Origin: Nitrososphaerales archaeon TH5888
Lineage (GTDB): Archaea > Thermoproteota > Nitrososphaeria > Nitrososphaerales > Nitrososphaeraceae
Assembly (NCBI GenBank): GCA_014523595.1
Contig: JAATVN010000209.1
Span: forward strand, 1-6,233
DNA length: 6,233 nt
Direction of reading: 5' to 3'
Part shown: piece by piece, positions 5,475 through 6,233 of the stretch
Position numbering within the stretch: position 1 is the first letter of the stretch
Layout: the number at the start of each line of letters is the position of its first letter
Translations under genes and position numbers: made by a program
Notes under the pieces: generated by a model
What the model saw: only the letters and a program-made list of their open reading frames with translations
Databases searched by the model: none
What the model was told of the DNA's origin: nothing

Positions 5475-6119
5475 ATGTTATCGAATGTTCAAACTGATGT
5501 AGAGGAAATCAATAAAAAATTCAAGGATATAGAGGAGAGAAGAAATGCCATTATTAAGGGAACTCGTGATGCCACAATACTCTGCAGTAAAGCAATAGTC
5601 TCCATGCACTCTCATAAGAAAAATGAATCAACAGAGTATATCGAAAAGGCCAAAAAATTATTGAAACAATTTAAGGAACTGGGAAAAGATGATCTTCAAA
5701 AATACTTGTACATTGCAGAGCAGGAATTTGTTGAGGCATACTGTCTTTTTTCAATTGCTGAAAACTCTGTTATTCCAGGCAAAAGATCACTTGAAGTATC
5801 CGATACTTCATACGTTATGGGACTCTTGGACTGTATTGGGGAAATAAAACGAATGATCATCGACAAAATTAGATCTGAAGGTACCTCAAATGTAAATGCA
5901 TTGTTTGAGTTAATGGACAAAATTTATGGTACAATATATCCTCTGGCGGTATATGATAACTTAATGCCAGGATTAAGGAAGAAATTGGATGTATCGAGAA
6001 TTCTTATTGAAAATGTTAGGGCAATAATAACGGAGGAAAAGCGGAGAACAATAATGATAGAAAAGATAGAAGAATTTGAAAAAAAGATTATGGGTTCAGA
6101 AAATACTAAACGCGAGTAA
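5475..6119 (+). CDS. Translin/TRAX family protein, likely C3PO-type RNase subunit
   Basis: The 214-residue all-helical protein has the translin family landmarks. Residues 22-46 resemble the N-terminal helix with R23, R31 and H45. AEQEFVEAY (81-89) matches the E-Y-V-E-A motif of TRAX, keeping both acids E84 and E87. SYVMGLLDCIGEIKRM (112-127) matches the family's YLLG..D..GEL.R helix with D119 and E123. LMDKIYGTIYPL (146-157) and PGLRKKLDVSRILIE (165-179) are the remaining conserved helices. In eukaryotic TRAX and in an archaeal TRAX-like homologue, the E-x-x-E pair plus a following Asp form the metal-binding RNase site, so this protein keeps the residues of an active RNase rather than plain translin. 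It is expected to form a cytoplasmic octamer acting on RNA. Start ATG 5475 is chosen from the TATA spacing; TTG 5472 would add one residue. It is divergent from hjc. The in vivo substrate is unknown. Confidence 0.87.
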   Translation: MLSNVQTDVEEINKKFKDIEERRNAIIKGTRDATILCSKAIVSMHSHKKNESTEYIEKAKKLLKQFKELGKDDLQKYLYIAEQEFVEAYCLFSIAENSVIPGKRSLEVSDTSYVMGLLDCIGEIKRMIIDKIRSEGTSNVNALFELMDKIYGTIYPLAVYDNLMPGLRKKLDVSRILIENVRAIITEEKRRTIMIEKIEEFEKKIMGSENTKRE

Positions 6120-6122
6120 CGA

Positions 6123-6233
6123 TTACGCGCATCCCATCTTAATGAATGCATCTGACATGAATTTGGTTAATCCCTTCTGCCATTCAGGAAAGTCTCTTGG
6201 ATTTGTAGGATAATTATGGTAATGATTTACTAA
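6123..6233 (-). CDS. C-terminal end of an unrecognised protein; 5' end outside window
   Basis: Reading the minus strand from the window edge gives 36 open codons ending at TAA (6125-6123). The residues include NHYHNYPTNPRDFPEWQKGL followed by TKFMSDAF and end IKMGCA. The composition (W, H, P, aromatic residues) looks like real protein, and the other minus-strand frame here is only a shadow of the translin-like gene. No family is recognised. It converges on the translin-like gene with 3 bases between the stop codons and no visible terminator. Confidence 0.5.
   Translation of the reverse strand, partial: LVNHYHNYPTNPRDFPEWQKGLTKFMSDAFIKMGCA

Noticed and set aside
5696..6151. Minus-strand frames antisense to the translin-like gene
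   Set aside because: They oppose the conserved translin helices; the second also overlaps the better-supported tail at 6123-6233 in another frame.
1..6233. CRISPR array, tRNA, rRNA, insertion sequence or attachment site
   Set aside because: No spaced direct repeats, no cloverleaf or rRNA-like GC-rich segment, no transposase frame and no flanking inverted or direct repeats were seen.

Overview
The window looks like a stretch of an AT-rich (roughly 35-38% G+C by eye) archaeal chromosome, most likely an ammonia-oxidising Nitrososphaerota (Thaumarchaeota). The organism call is an inference. It rests on an archaeal-type CobT (UPF0284 family), an Hjc-type Holliday junction resolvase, an archaeal translin/TRAX-like protein and a small archaeal winged-helix regulator. 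Several genes also have a TATA-like element 25-30 bases before the start codon and no Shine-Dalgarno, which is the leaderless-transcript pattern. I see no rRNA, tRNA, CRISPR array, transposase or phage gene. It reads as core chromosome rather than an accessory island.

Layout. Positions 1-289 (minus) hold the N-terminal 96 residues of a winged-helix transcription regulator, cut by the window edge. A 184-base divergent spacer follows, with a TATA element for the regulator, a perfect 13-base palindrome between that TATA and the regulator's start codon, a hairpin followed by a T8 tract, and a TATA-like box just upstream of glmS. Positions 474-2237 (plus) are a complete glmS, the first step of the amino-sugar (UDP-GlcNAc) pathway. 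A 50-base convergent spacer separates it from a minus-strand block, read right to left: hjc (5331-4750), nnrE (4692-4006), a metallo-beta-lactamase-fold hydrolase (4003-3389) and a cobT-like phosphoribosyltransferase (3382-2288). The last three are 2 and 6 bases apart and almost certainly form one operon. The nnrE promoter candidate lies in the 57-base gap after hjc, so hjc may or may not be cotranscribed. Divergently from hjc, positions 5475-6119 (plus) encode a translin/TRAX-family protein with the acidic residues expected of the RNase (C3PO-type) subunit. The final 111 bases hold the C-terminal 36 codons of an unrecognised minus-strand gene, which converges on the translin gene with only 3 bases between them.

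How the genes may work together. NnrE repairs damaged NAD(P)H hydrates, and the CobT-like enzyme is expected to use nicotinate mononucleotide, an NAD precursor, as its ribose-phosphate donor. The three-gene operon can therefore be read as nicotinamide-nucleotide repair and use plus a thiol- or thioester-type hydrolase; this is inference. hjc and the translin-like gene are divergent nucleic-acid-processing genes sharing one promoter region. The regulator next to glmS may control itself and possibly glmS. I found no clearly new multi-gene defence or mobile system. The best leads are the regulatory structure between the regulator and glmS, the nnrE-hydrolase-cobT operon, and the archaeal translin-type RNase.
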